A stretch of DNA of 64,000 nt, taken from the NCBI RefSeq assembly GCF_032121415.1, contig NZ_CP135079.1, positions 1-64,000 on the forward strand. Reading direction: 5' to 3'. The translations under genes and the position numbers were made by a program. The notes under the pieces were generated by a model. It made no database searches. It worked only from the letters and a program-made list of their open reading frames with translations, and was not told the DNA's origin. Shown here piece after piece: positions 16,171 through 23,706 of the stretch. Origin of the DNA: Streptomyces parvus (GTDB taxonomy: Bacteria > Actinomycetota > Actinomycetes > Streptomycetales > Streptomycetaceae). The stretch's first letter is position 1; every line of letters begins with the position of its first letter.

Positions 16171-17361
16171 ATGCTTACGGCCCACGCCGAGCCCGCCGTG
16201 AAGCGCGGCACGCCGCTCTTCGGCGAGGCACCGCCCTGGACCCGCAACGACGCCCTCGTCGCCGTCGGCGCGGCAGCCCTCGACCTGATCGGCTTCACCC
16301 TCAGCAGCCAGGGGGCCCAGGGTTTCGTCCCCGTGACCGGCTGTCTGCTGATGACGCTGTCCGGCCTGGCGCTCCTCGCCCGTCGGCGGGTCCCCGTGCT
16401 CACGTTCGCCGCGGTCCTGGCCCTCGGCCTCACCGTCCATCTCAGCTGGCCGGTGGGACAAGGGCTCAACGCCTCCATGATCGTCGCCCTCTACTCCGTC
16501 GTACGCGTCCGGGGCGCCGCCGTGTACGCACCGGCGGTGCTGGTGAGTGCGGTGCTGCCCCTGGCCGCGTGGGGGCCCTGGTCGCAGGGCTCACTCCTGA
16601 AGCTGGCGGGGAACGGGGCGGCCGTGCTGTTCGTGGTCGCCGCCGGGCTCGTGATGAACCGCTGGCAGCAGGAGGTCGACGCGCACCGCAGGCTGCTCGC
16701 CGAGCGGGCCGTGGCTGACGAACGCCGCCGTATCGCCCGGGAGATGCATGACATCGTCGCCCACCACGTCACGACGATGCAGCTGATGGCGGGTGGTGCC
16801 CGCGCCAACCTCGACCGGAGCCCCGAGATCACGCGGGAGGCCCTCGTGACCCTGGAGGGTCTGGGGCGCGCGGCACTGCACGAGATGCGGGAACTCCTCG
16901 ACGTCCTGCGGGCCGACGACGAGACGCGGGAGGCGTCGACCGCGCCCCAGCCGGGGATCGCGGACCTGGACCGGATCGTCGCCGAGTCGTGCGAGGGCGG
17001 CCTGCCCACGGAGTTCGAGGTCAGTGGTGCCCACCGTCAGCTGCCGGGGGGCATGCAGCTGACGGTGTTCCGCATCGTGCAAGAGGCACTGACCAACGCC
17101 CGCAAGCACGCGGGAAGCGGCGCCCGCGCCCGCGTACGCCTCACGTACGGCGACCACGAGACGGTAGTGGACGTACGGGACGACGGAGAAGGGAGGGCCG
17201 GTGGCCCAGGGTCCGCACCGGGCTCCGGGTACGGCCTGATCGGCATGCGCGAACGCGTCGCGCTGCACGGCGGGTCCTTGCGGACGGGCCGGTGCGAAGG
17301 GCGGGGCTACCAGGTCACGGCGCGGTTGCCGCTGCCGAAGGAAGAAGGAGCACTGCGGTGA
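16171..17361 (+). CDS. sensor histidine kinase (NarL-type partner, HisKA_3)
   Basis: Membrane sensor kinase of 396 residues from ATG 16171. The N-terminal half has five or six hydrophobic helices (LTLSGLALLARRR, VLTFAAVLALGLTVH, AVLFVVAAGLVMN) and no extracellular domain. The dimerization and phosphoacceptor helix is RRRIAREMHDIVAHHVTTMQ (about 190-209, His in EMHD). The ATPase has FRIVQEALTNARKHAG (N box), DVRDDGEG and SGYGLIGMRERV. It pairs with the response regulator that starts inside its stop codon. The signal is unknown; such kinases often sense cell-envelope stress, consistent with the neighbouring MMPL gene. Confidence 0.92.
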   Translation: MLTAHAEPAVKRGTPLFGEAPPWTRNDALVAVGAAALDLIGFTLSSQGAQGFVPVTGCLLMTLSGLALLARRRVPVLTFAAVLALGLTVHLSWPVGQGLNASMIVALYSVVRVRGAAVYAPAVLVSAVLPLAAWGPWSQGSLLKLAGNGAAVLFVVAAGLVMNRWQQEVDAHRRLLAERAVADERRRIAREMHDIVAHHVTTMQLMAGGARANLDRSPEITREALVTLEGLGRAALHEMRELLDVLRADDETREASTAPQPGIADLDRIVAESCEGGLPTEFEVSGAHRQLPGGMQLTVFRIVQEALTNARKHAGSGARARVRLTYGDHETVVDVRDDGEGRAGGPGSAPGSGYGLIGMRERVALHGGSLRTGRCEGRGYQVTARLPLPKEEGALR

Positions 17362-18149
17362 ACGGAACGACGGACGGTACGAGCGGGGCGGGTGCGGTGG
17401 TGGCGGCGCACGGGACGGGCGGGGCGGACACGACGAGTGTGGCGGACACGACAGGGGCGGCCGTCCCCGCAGCCATCCGTGTACTGATCGCCGACGACCA
17501 ACTCCTCGTACGCCGTGGCCTGGTCCTCATGCTCGGGCCCGAACCCGGCGTCGACGTCGTCGGTGAGGCCGCCGACGGCGCACAGGCCGTGGAACTCGCG
17601 AGGCGGCTGCGGCCCGACGTCGTCGTCATGGACATCCGCATGCCGGTGCTGGACGGCATCGCCGCCACCGAACAGCTCACCCGGCAGGTGCCGGGCTGCC
17701 GGGTGCTCGCGCTGAGCACCTTCGACATGGACGAGCACGTGGTCGGCGCCCTGCGCGCGGGCGCCTGCGGCTTCCTGCCCAAGGACATCTCGCCCGAGGA
17801 ACTGGTCAGCGCCCTGCGCGTGGTCCACACCGGTGAGGCGGTGGTCGCCCCGCGCCTGCTGACCCGCCTGATCTCCTCGTACGTGACGGCTCCGCGGCAA
17901 CCCGCGCGGCCGGCGGGGGCCGGGCCCGCGGGCGTCCTGGACGAGCTGACGCCGCGCGAGCGCGAGGTGTGGCGGCTGATCGCCGGCGGCCTGGACAACG
18001 CGGGGATCGCCGCCGAGATGTTCATCAGCCCGTCGACGGTGAAGAACCACATCACCGCGCTCTTCGCGAAGCTCCAGGTCCGCGACCGGGCGCAGGCGGT
18101 GATCGCCGCGTACGAGGCGGGCCTGATCACGGCGGGCGAACGCGGCTGA
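17358..18149 (+). CDS. NarL/FixJ-family response regulator
   Basis: DNA-binding partner of the upstream kinase, 263 residues. The receiver has IRVLIADDQ (acidic pair), phospho-Asp in VVVMDIRMPVLDG, Thr/Ser in ALSTFD and Lys in FLPKD. The LuxR-type HTH is LTPREREVWRLIAGGLDN, then AGIAAEMFISPSTVKNHITA near the C-terminus. It starts at GTG 17358, overlapping the kinase TGA by three bases. This gives an unusual 40-residue Gly/Ala/Thr-rich tail before the receiver. No better internal start with a Shine-Dalgarno stands out, so the tail is probably real. Confidence 0.92.
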   Translation: MNGTTDGTSGAGAVVAAHGTGGADTTSVADTTGAAVPAAIRVLIADDQLLVRRGLVLMLGPEPGVDVVGEAADGAQAVELARRLRPDVVVMDIRMPVLDGIAATEQLTRQVPGCRVLALSTFDMDEHVVGALRAGACGFLPKDISPEELVSALRVVHTGEAVVAPRLLTRLISSYVTAPRQPARPAGAGPAGVLDELTPREREVWRLIAGGLDNAGIAAEMFISPSTVKNHITALFAKLQVRDRAQAVIAAYEAGLITAGERG

Positions 18150-18516
18150 CGAGCGCCGTTGGCGATGGCCATCGACGAGGGCGGTTCCTTCCCGTGGGGG
18201 GCGATGCGCTCAGCCCATGCCGGGCAGGTAGCGCGGCGCCATGCCACTTCGTGGAGCAGGACCAGTAGGTTCGGCGAGGTGGCCTGCGACAGTGAACGGG
18301 CTCCCGATTCACGCGACTCGTACGGGGACTTCCGAGGGTGGTGCCGTCAGGAGCCAGGTCCGGCCACACCCACGCCGAACACTCGTGGTGGGGTTCTCCC
18401 CCGTTCGAACGGACCCGCTGGCCGGACCTCGGAGAGGGAGGCAAGCCGGATGGATCGGCCTCTCCCGGTCCCGGAGGCTGAGCATGCAGCTCAGATGCTC
18501 ACCGATCGGAGAACCA
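18150..18516. other. intergenic region before the protease gene
   Basis: About 365 bases. Open frames here look non-coding by composition. The protease Shine-Dalgarno (CGGAGAA, about 18507-18513) lies at the right end. Confidence 0.4.
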
Positions 18517-19338
18517 GTGTTCAGCTTGAAGTCCTCGCGCCGTACGGTGTCGCGCACCGCCGCAGGTTTCCTGGCCGCAGCGGGGTGCGTCGCCATGATG
18601 ACCGGGAACGCCGAGGCCATCGTCAACGGGGAGGATTCGACGCAGCGGTACCCGTCCATGGTGTCGATCCCCGTGACGGGTGTGAACGACGCCACGTTCA
18701 AGGGCGTCTGCGGGGGAGCGCTGATCGACCGGCGATGGGTGCTCACCGCCGCCCACTGCGTGGACCCCACGCTGGTCACCCTGGACGGCACCGTCCGGGT
18801 CGGCAGCGAGTGGAAGGACTACGGGGGCACGGTCCGGTCCATCGCGAGGACGGTGTCCCACACCGGTTACAGGAACGGTGAGGACACCGGACCCAACCGC
18901 AACGACCTCGCTCTGGTCCTCCTGGACCGGCCGGTCGCGGAGAAGCCCGTCCGCATCGCCGGCCGCCCCGGCAGGCCGGGCACCCCGACGCGGATCCTGG
19001 GCTTCGGCAGGACCGACGACGCCCCCGAGGCCCCCTGGGTTTTCCCGAACCGGCTCCAGCAGCTCGACACCCGCCTGGGCGCGGTCTCCGACTGCGCCCC
19101 GGGCTACGCGGACAGCACCCGCCTGTGCACCACCAGCCAGGTGCCCGGCGCCATGGCGTGCAACGGCGACTCGGGCGGCCCACAGCTCCAGCGGAATCGC
19201 TCGGGACGCTGGGAACTCATCGGCGTCACCTCCGGTCCCGGCGCCCCGGGCGTGCGGTGCGGAGAAGGGCCGGGGCTCTATTCCAGCGCGCCCGCCCACG
19301 CGGACTGGATCCATCAGGAGATACGCCGCAGAGGCTGA
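18517..19338 (+). CDS. secreted trypsin-like serine protease (S1)
   Basis: Exported S1 peptidase of 273 residues. A signal peptide with RRTVSRTAAGFLAAAGCVAM ends at NAEA, immediately before IVNGEDS, the mature trypsin N-terminus. The catalytic triad is complete: His in LTAAHC, Asp in NRNDLALV, Ser in NGDSGGP. GVRCGEGPGLYSS is the usual final strand. Mature enzyme follows signal cleavage directly, so little or no propeptide is predicted. GTG 18517 has a good ribosome-binding site; an in-frame ATG at 18484 would only add 11 residues. It is unlinked to its neighbours. Confidence 0.92.
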   Translation: MFSLKSSRRTVSRTAAGFLAAAGCVAMMTGNAEAIVNGEDSTQRYPSMVSIPVTGVNDATFKGVCGGALIDRRWVLTAAHCVDPTLVTLDGTVRVGSEWKDYGGTVRSIARTVSHTGYRNGEDTGPNRNDLALVLLDRPVAEKPVRIAGRPGRPGTPTRILGFGRTDDAPEAPWVFPNRLQQLDTRLGAVSDCAPGYADSTRLCTTSQVPGAMACNGDSGGPQLQRNRSGRWELIGVTSGPGAPGVRCGEGPGLYSSAPAHADWIHQEIRRRG

Positions 19339-19390
19339 TGAGGGGTCCGGGCCACCGCCTCGCCGGGCGCAATGCCCGGCCGGGCGCGGG

Positions 19391-19738
19391 GTGGCAGGTC
19401 TCCACAACGTGATGCACGAGCACAACACCGCTGCGGTAGGCCACGCCCGTCCGCTGGCCGTCGCCCGCGACGCGGGCAAGGCCGCCTGCCTGTTCGGACT
19501 GGCCGTGCGGCGGATCGCCGGCCTCTCCCCCGGCGATGTGGAGACCGCCGCGAAGGACTCGGCTGTGATCGCGGACGCTGCCCGCACCTTGCCGCCCACC
19601 CTGCGCTCGCTCGAACTCACCGTCCTCGTGGGCTTCGACCAGGACCTCGGCTACGAAGCACCCGCTCGGCAACCGGATACGCGGCCCGCTCACCGGATCC
19701 ACCCAGCCTGGAACGCGTTTTCGGCCCCAGCCGGTTGA
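19391..19738 (+). CDS. hypothetical protein, possibly partial
   Basis: A frame of 115 residues (GTG 19391, or ATG 19412) with natural protein-like composition: AGKAACLFGLAVRRIAGL, then VETAAKDSAVIADAARTLPP and LRSLELTVLVGFDQDLGY. It is helical and then ends in a Pro/His-rich tail that merges with IS110 transposase debris. The tail may be an artefact of a disrupted C-terminus. I do not recognise the family. It may be a real small gene truncated by the insertion sequence whose remnant follows. Confidence 0.45.
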   Translation: MAGLHNVMHEHNTAAVGHARPLAVARDAGKAACLFGLAVRRIAGLSPGDVETAAKDSAVIADAARTLPPTLRSLELTVLVGFDQDLGYEAPARQPDTRPAHRIHPAWNAFSAPAG

Positions 19739-19840
19739 CGATCAGGCCGTCACCCGGCTGGGAACGCAGCGGAACTCCGGCCGCCCTGCGCAAAACCGGC
19801 CGCCGCGGACTCGTCGAACTGATCCGCCCCGAGCGGGGCT
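19705..19840 (+). mobile_element. IS110-family transposase fragment
   Basis: One frame reads SLERVFGPSRLTI, a damaged stretch, then GTPAALRKTGRRGLVELI and RPERG. This strongly resembles the middle of IS110-type transposases, where a VLGPRLxHP segment precedes PAALRKAGRRRLVxLIRPKAP (family knowledge). The catalytic DEDD N-terminus and the Ser-containing C-terminus are absent, and no ends were found. It is a relic only. Confidence 0.65.
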
Positions 19841-20718
19841 CAGCGGAGCAGCAGGTCGCGGATCGTCTCTGTGATCTCGTCGGGTGCCTCCTCGGCCATG
19901 AAGTGTCCTGCGCCGGTCAGCCTGTGGTCCAGGTCGGGCGCCCACGCGTGCCAGACCGCGGCGGCGTCGTAGCCCAGTCGCGCGCCCCAGTCCTGCTGGA
20001 TCACCGTCACGGGCATGGCCAGCTGGGAACCGGCGTCCTGGTCCGCCCGGTCGTGTGTGACGTCGATGCCCGCCGAGGCCCGGTAGTCGGCGACGATCGA
20101 GGGCACGGCCGCGGCGCTCGCCCGCAGGTACGCGGACCGGACGGGGTCCGGCAGGGCGGCCGGGTTGCCGGCCCAGGCGTCGAGGAAGGAGCTGAAGAAG
20201 GCGTCGGCACTGTTCGTGATCATCGTCTCCGGCAGCCCGGGCGGCTGCGCCATGAGGAACAGGTGGTAGCCGACCGCCGCCGGGACACCGTGCAGGACGT
20301 CCCACATGTCCAGGGTCGGCACGACGTCGAGGATGCCCAGGTGCGTGAGTGTCTCGGGATGGTCCAGTCCCGCCCGGAAGGCGACCAGGGCGCCCCGGTC
20401 GTGCCCGACCAGGGCGAAGCGCTCGTGGCCGAGCGCCGCCGCCAGGGCGACCACGTCGGCGGCCATGGTGCGCTTGGAGTACACGTCGGGGCCCGTGGCC
20501 GCCGGCTTGTCGCTGGCGCCGTAGCCGCGCAGGTCGGGGCAGATCACCGTGTGCTCGCCGGCGAGCCGTTCGGCGACATGCCGCCACATCAGGTGGGTCT
20601 GGGGGAAGCCGTGCAGCAGCACGACGGGGCTGCCGCTGCCGCCGACGGCCGCAGCCAGTTCCACGCCGTCGGTGCCAGGCAAACGGACGTGGTCGAAGCC
20701 GGGGATGGTGAGCGCCAT
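19840..20718 (-). CDS. alpha/beta hydrolase with Asp nucleophile (epoxide hydrolase/dehalogenase type)
   Basis: Hydrolase of 292 residues. The oxyanion region is LLHGFPQTHLMWRH (about 33-46), the nucleophile elbow is VGHDRGA (about 107-113, Asp as nucleophile), and the catalytic His is in GAGHFMAEEAP. The Asp nucleophile places it with haloacetate dehalogenases and epoxide hydrolases. Compared with fluoroacetate dehalogenase as I remember it, the first Arg after the Asp is kept but the second is Leu, and the halide-pocket Trp aligns with Leu. So defluorination is doubtful. It is divergent from a BTAD regulator 136 bases away, a likely controller. Confidence 0.88.
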   Translation of the reverse strand: MALTIPGFDHVRLPGTDGVELAAAVGGSGSPVVLLHGFPQTHLMWRHVAERLAGEHTVICPDLRGYGASDKPAATGPDVYSKRTMAADVVALAAALGHERFALVGHDRGALVAFRAGLDHPETLTHLGILDVVPTLDMWDVLHGVPAAVGYHLFLMAQPPGLPETMITNSADAFFSSFLDAWAGNPAALPDPVRSAYLRASAAAVPSIVADYRASAGIDVTHDRADQDAGSQLAMPVTVIQQDWGARLGYDAAAVWHAWAPDLDHRLTGAGHFMAEEAPDEITETIRDLLLR

Positions 20719-20854
20719 GAGGAGCCCTTCCTGAGGTGGGTGGACCGGCGAGAGCCTTGGTCCGGGAAGTGACGGGATCAGCGTGGGCGACGGCGATCAG
20801 CAGCCGATCAGTACGGTTCGACGCCGCCGGGCCGCGGCACGCAGGATGGACGGC

Positions 20855-22792
20855 ATGCGAATCGATGTCCTGGGTGCCGTGCGGGCCCTCCATGACGACG
20901 GCGCCCCCGTCGACCTGGGAGGGCCCCGCCACCGTGAGGTCCTCGCCCGGCTGGTCGCCGCCGGGGGACGGATGGTCTCCACCGACACCCTCGTGGACGA
21001 CCTGTGGGCCGAGCCGCCGGTGCGTGCCGTGGGGGCGCTGCGTACGTTCGTCGCCGCGCTGCGCCGCGCCATCGAACCCGACCGGCCGCCCCGCACACCG
21101 CCGCGGGTCCTCGTCACGGAAGGCCCTGGCTACGTGCTGCGCCTGCCGCGCCACGCCGTGGACGTCCACCGGTTCGAGGACGCCCTGGCCCGCGCCCGGC
21201 GTACCCCCGATGGGCTGACCGACCTCGATGCGGCCCTCGCGACCTGGCGCGGCCCCGCCTACGCCGAGGTGGCCGGCTCCGCGTGGGCCCAGCGGGAACG
21301 GGCCCGGCTGGAGGAGCTGAGGCTGGAGGGGGTGGAACTGCGCGCCGGTCTCCTCCTCGACGCCGGTCGTGGAGGCGAACTGGTCGCCGATCTGGGAGCC
21401 CACGTCACCGAGCACCCCTGGCGTGAGCCGGCCTGGGGGCTGCTGGCCCGCGCGCTGCACCGGGCGGGCCGGCAGGCGGACGCTCTGGCCACCCTCCGCC
21501 GCGCCCGAACCATGCTCGCGGACCAGCTCGGGCTCGATCCCGGTGCCGGCCTCCGGCGCCTGGAGACAGAGATCCTCCACGGTGCCACGGAGCTTCAGCC
21601 CTCACCCACGGTGTGGACCGCAGGCGGCCGACTCGGCCCGCGCACCACCGTCGAGCTGGCCCGCACCCTGGCCCTCGCGGGTGGGGATGCCCTCATCCAC
21701 GCGCGGCGCGACCGCCTCGCCGCCGTCCGAGCAGCCGAGCGCACCGGCGACATCGCCCTGACCGCCCGCGTCATCGGCGCCTATGACGTGCCCGCCCTCT
21801 GGAGCCGGGCCGACGACCCCGAGCAGTCCCGCGCCGTCGTCGCGGCGGCCGAGCGCACCCTCACCGCGCTCGGCACCGACGGCCCCGCCGAACTGCGCGC
21901 CCGGCTGCTGGCCACCGTCGCGGTCGAGAGCCGCAGCGCCGATCTGTCCGCGGCCGAACGGAAGCGCGCCGGGCAGGCGGCGCGCGAGGCCGAGGCGCTG
22001 GGCCGGGAGCTGGGTGATCCGGCCCTGCTCGTGTTCGCCCTCAACGGCGTGTTCCTCCAGTCCTTCACCCGGCCCGGGCTCGCGGCGGCACGGGATGTGA
22101 CCGGGGCCGAAATGCTCGACCTCGCCACCCGGCACGAGCTGCCCAACTTCGCCGTGCTGGGCCGGCTCATCCGCCTGCAGTCCGCCTCCGCTCTCGGCGA
22201 CCTCGACACCGCGACCGCACACGCCGAAGCCGCCGAGCGGCTGGCCGTCAGCACCGAAGCCTCTCTCGTCCCCGTACTCACCGCCTGGTTCCGGGCCCGG
22301 GTCACGGCCGCGCACAGTGCCGCGACGGACGGACCGGCCGCCGCCACGGCCGCGGCGCACTACCGCGCCGCCGAAGACGCCCTCGCCGCGTCCGCGGGCA
22401 TGCCGGGGCTGCACCGCGGCCTGTTCGCCCTCGCCCTCCTGGGCCTGCGCCTCCTGCACGGCCGTCCGGCGCCCACCGACCCCGCTCTCGACTGGGGCCC
22501 GTACCACCCCTGGACACGGCCCCTGGTGCTGCTCGCCCGCCACCGCGACCAAGAGGCCCTTGCCGCGCTGCAGATGACGCCCGCACCACCCCTTGACCAC
22601 ATGCAGGAGGCGCTCTGGTGCCTGACCGCCCACGCCGCTGCCCGCCTCGGCGAGCGCCCGGTCGCCGCCCGCGCGGCAACGGCCCTGCGCGCCGCGCGCA
22701 CCGAAGACGCGGGCGGAGCGAGCGGGATGCTGACACTGGGACCGGTGACGCGGTATCTGGCGGAGGCAGAGGCCTGTGCCGACAAGAGGTGA
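20855..22792 (+). CDS. BTAD/AfsR-like transcriptional regulator without NB-ARC
   Basis: Large regulator of 645 residues. From ATG 20855 the N-terminus is an OmpR-type winged helix (IDVLGAVRALHDDG, then GGRMVSTDTLVDDLWAEPPV and GALRTFVAALRRAI). The bacterial transcriptional activation domain follows at about 100-245 (RFEDALARAR, LLARALHRAGRQADALATLR, QLGLDPGAGLRRLE). The remaining 400 residues are alpha-helical and TPR-like with many Ala-rich repeats. No P-loop or NB-ARC is visible, unlike AfsR. It probably controls the divergent hydrolase gene, or a more distant target. Confidence 0.88.
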   Translation: MRIDVLGAVRALHDDGAPVDLGGPRHREVLARLVAAGGRMVSTDTLVDDLWAEPPVRAVGALRTFVAALRRAIEPDRPPRTPPRVLVTEGPGYVLRLPRHAVDVHRFEDALARARRTPDGLTDLDAALATWRGPAYAEVAGSAWAQRERARLEELRLEGVELRAGLLLDAGRGGELVADLGAHVTEHPWREPAWGLLARALHRAGRQADALATLRRARTMLADQLGLDPGAGLRRLETEILHGATELQPSPTVWTAGGRLGPRTTVELARTLALAGGDALIHARRDRLAAVRAAERTGDIALTARVIGAYDVPALWSRADDPEQSRAVVAAAERTLTALGTDGPAELRARLLATVAVESRSADLSAAERKRAGQAAREAEALGRELGDPALLVFALNGVFLQSFTRPGLAAARDVTGAEMLDLATRHELPNFAVLGRLIRLQSASALGDLDTATAHAEAAERLAVSTEASLVPVLTAWFRARVTAAHSAATDGPAAATAAAHYRAAEDALAASAGMPGLHRGLFALALLGLRLLHGRPAPTDPALDWGPYHPWTRPLVLLARHRDQEALAALQMTPAPPLDHMQEALWCLTAHAAARLGERPVAARAATALRAARTEDAGGASGMLTLGPVTRYLAEAEACADKR

Positions 22793-23142
22793 GCCGCGAC
22801 CGTCCGCGGACCCCGTCCCCGCCCGCCTGCCCGTCTGGCTCTGTGCGCGGGACCGGGTTCCGGCTCGTCCATGCGGGCGTACATCGACGCCGTTGTCGTC
22901 GCGCTCCTCGGCGGCGCACTCGGGCAGGCAGGTGCGCATCCAGCCCTGGAGCAGGGATCCGGCTGCCTTGCCGCCCACTTGGTCAACTCCGTGCTGCCGC
23001 CCGGCGCCGCCGACGTGTGCATCCAGGAACTCGCCGTGGTCGCCGCTCTGAGTGACTGGACCGGCGGGGGTCCGGGCAGCTCAGCCCAGGGAACGCCCGC
23101 AGGGGGCGGGGCGGAGGGCGGTCATCGTCGTGTCGTGCCGGG
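22793..23142. other. convergent intergenic region, nothing recognised
   Basis: About 350 bases between the BTAD regulator and tpg. Frames on both strands have plausible length but no motif or natural composition. Either small remnants or non-coding DNA. Confidence 0.4.
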
Positions 23143-23700
23143 TCAGAGGCCGAACTCGACGTGCTCGATGTCCGTGAAGCGGACCTGCTCCAGCTGCCCG
23201 GCGCGGCGTCCGCCGTCCTGGAAGTACATGTCCCTGAGCCCCTCGGCGGCGATCTCCCGCAGACGCTGCTCGGTGGCCCCCTGCTCCTGGGCCTCGAAGA
23301 GACGGGCGGCGTAGCGGGGCGACAGGGCCACCGTCAGGTGCCGGATCCGGTCTTCGTCGGTCGTGCCGATCGGCGCGGTGTATCCGATCCGGGCACGGGT
23401 GTCGAGGACGATACCGCTGGTGGTCGCCGCTTTCTGCCGGGCCTTGGCCCGGACCTGGGGCTGCCAGCGTTTGATGACCTCGCTCTCCAGACGGGCGGCA
23501 AGGTCCGGGCGGGGCTTTCTGATCTGGTCCTTCACATACCGCTCCACCGTGCGCTGGGAGACGCGCAGCATCCGGGCGACCGCCCTGGTGCCTTTGAGCT
23601 GTCTGACCAGGTAGCGCATCTGCGCGGGCGCGCTCCTGGGCGGCGGGCGGGTGAACGCCTTCCGCACCGCCGCGTCCAGGCCGTCGCCGAATCCGCTCAT
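23143..23700 (-). CDS. tpg: telomere terminal protein Tpg
   Basis: Protein of 185 residues that primes replication of linear Streptomyces telomeres and stays covalently bound to the 5' ends (family knowledge). Diagnostic text: FTRPPPRSAPAQMRYLVRQL, GTRAVARMLRVSQRTVERYV (a helix-turn-helix, about 37-56), then TRARIGYTAPIGTTDEDRIR, ATEQRLREIAAEGLRDMYFQ and a FTDIEHVEF end. It is immediately downstream of tap with a 6-base gap, and its GGGGAG ribosome-binding site lies over the tap stop. Full-length for the family, so probably functional. Confidence 0.95.
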   Translation of the reverse strand: MSGFGDGLDAAVRKAFTRPPPRSAPAQMRYLVRQLKGTRAVARMLRVSQRTVERYVKDQIRKPRPDLAARLESEVIKRWQPQVRAKARQKAATTSGIVLDTRARIGYTAPIGTTDEDRIRHLTVALSPRYAARLFEAQEQGATEQRLREIAAEGLRDMYFQDGGRRAGQLEQVRFTDIEHVEFGL

Positions 23701-23706
23701 CAGTTG

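Noticed and set aside
13962..16718. 918-codon open frame on the plus strand
   Set aside because: Entirely antisense to the MMPL transporter gene, which has clear membrane helices and domains. Such long shadows are normal in 70% GC DNA.
21602..22978. 458-codon open frame on the minus strand
   Set aside because: Mirror of the BTAD regulator; Gly/Arg-rich and without motifs.
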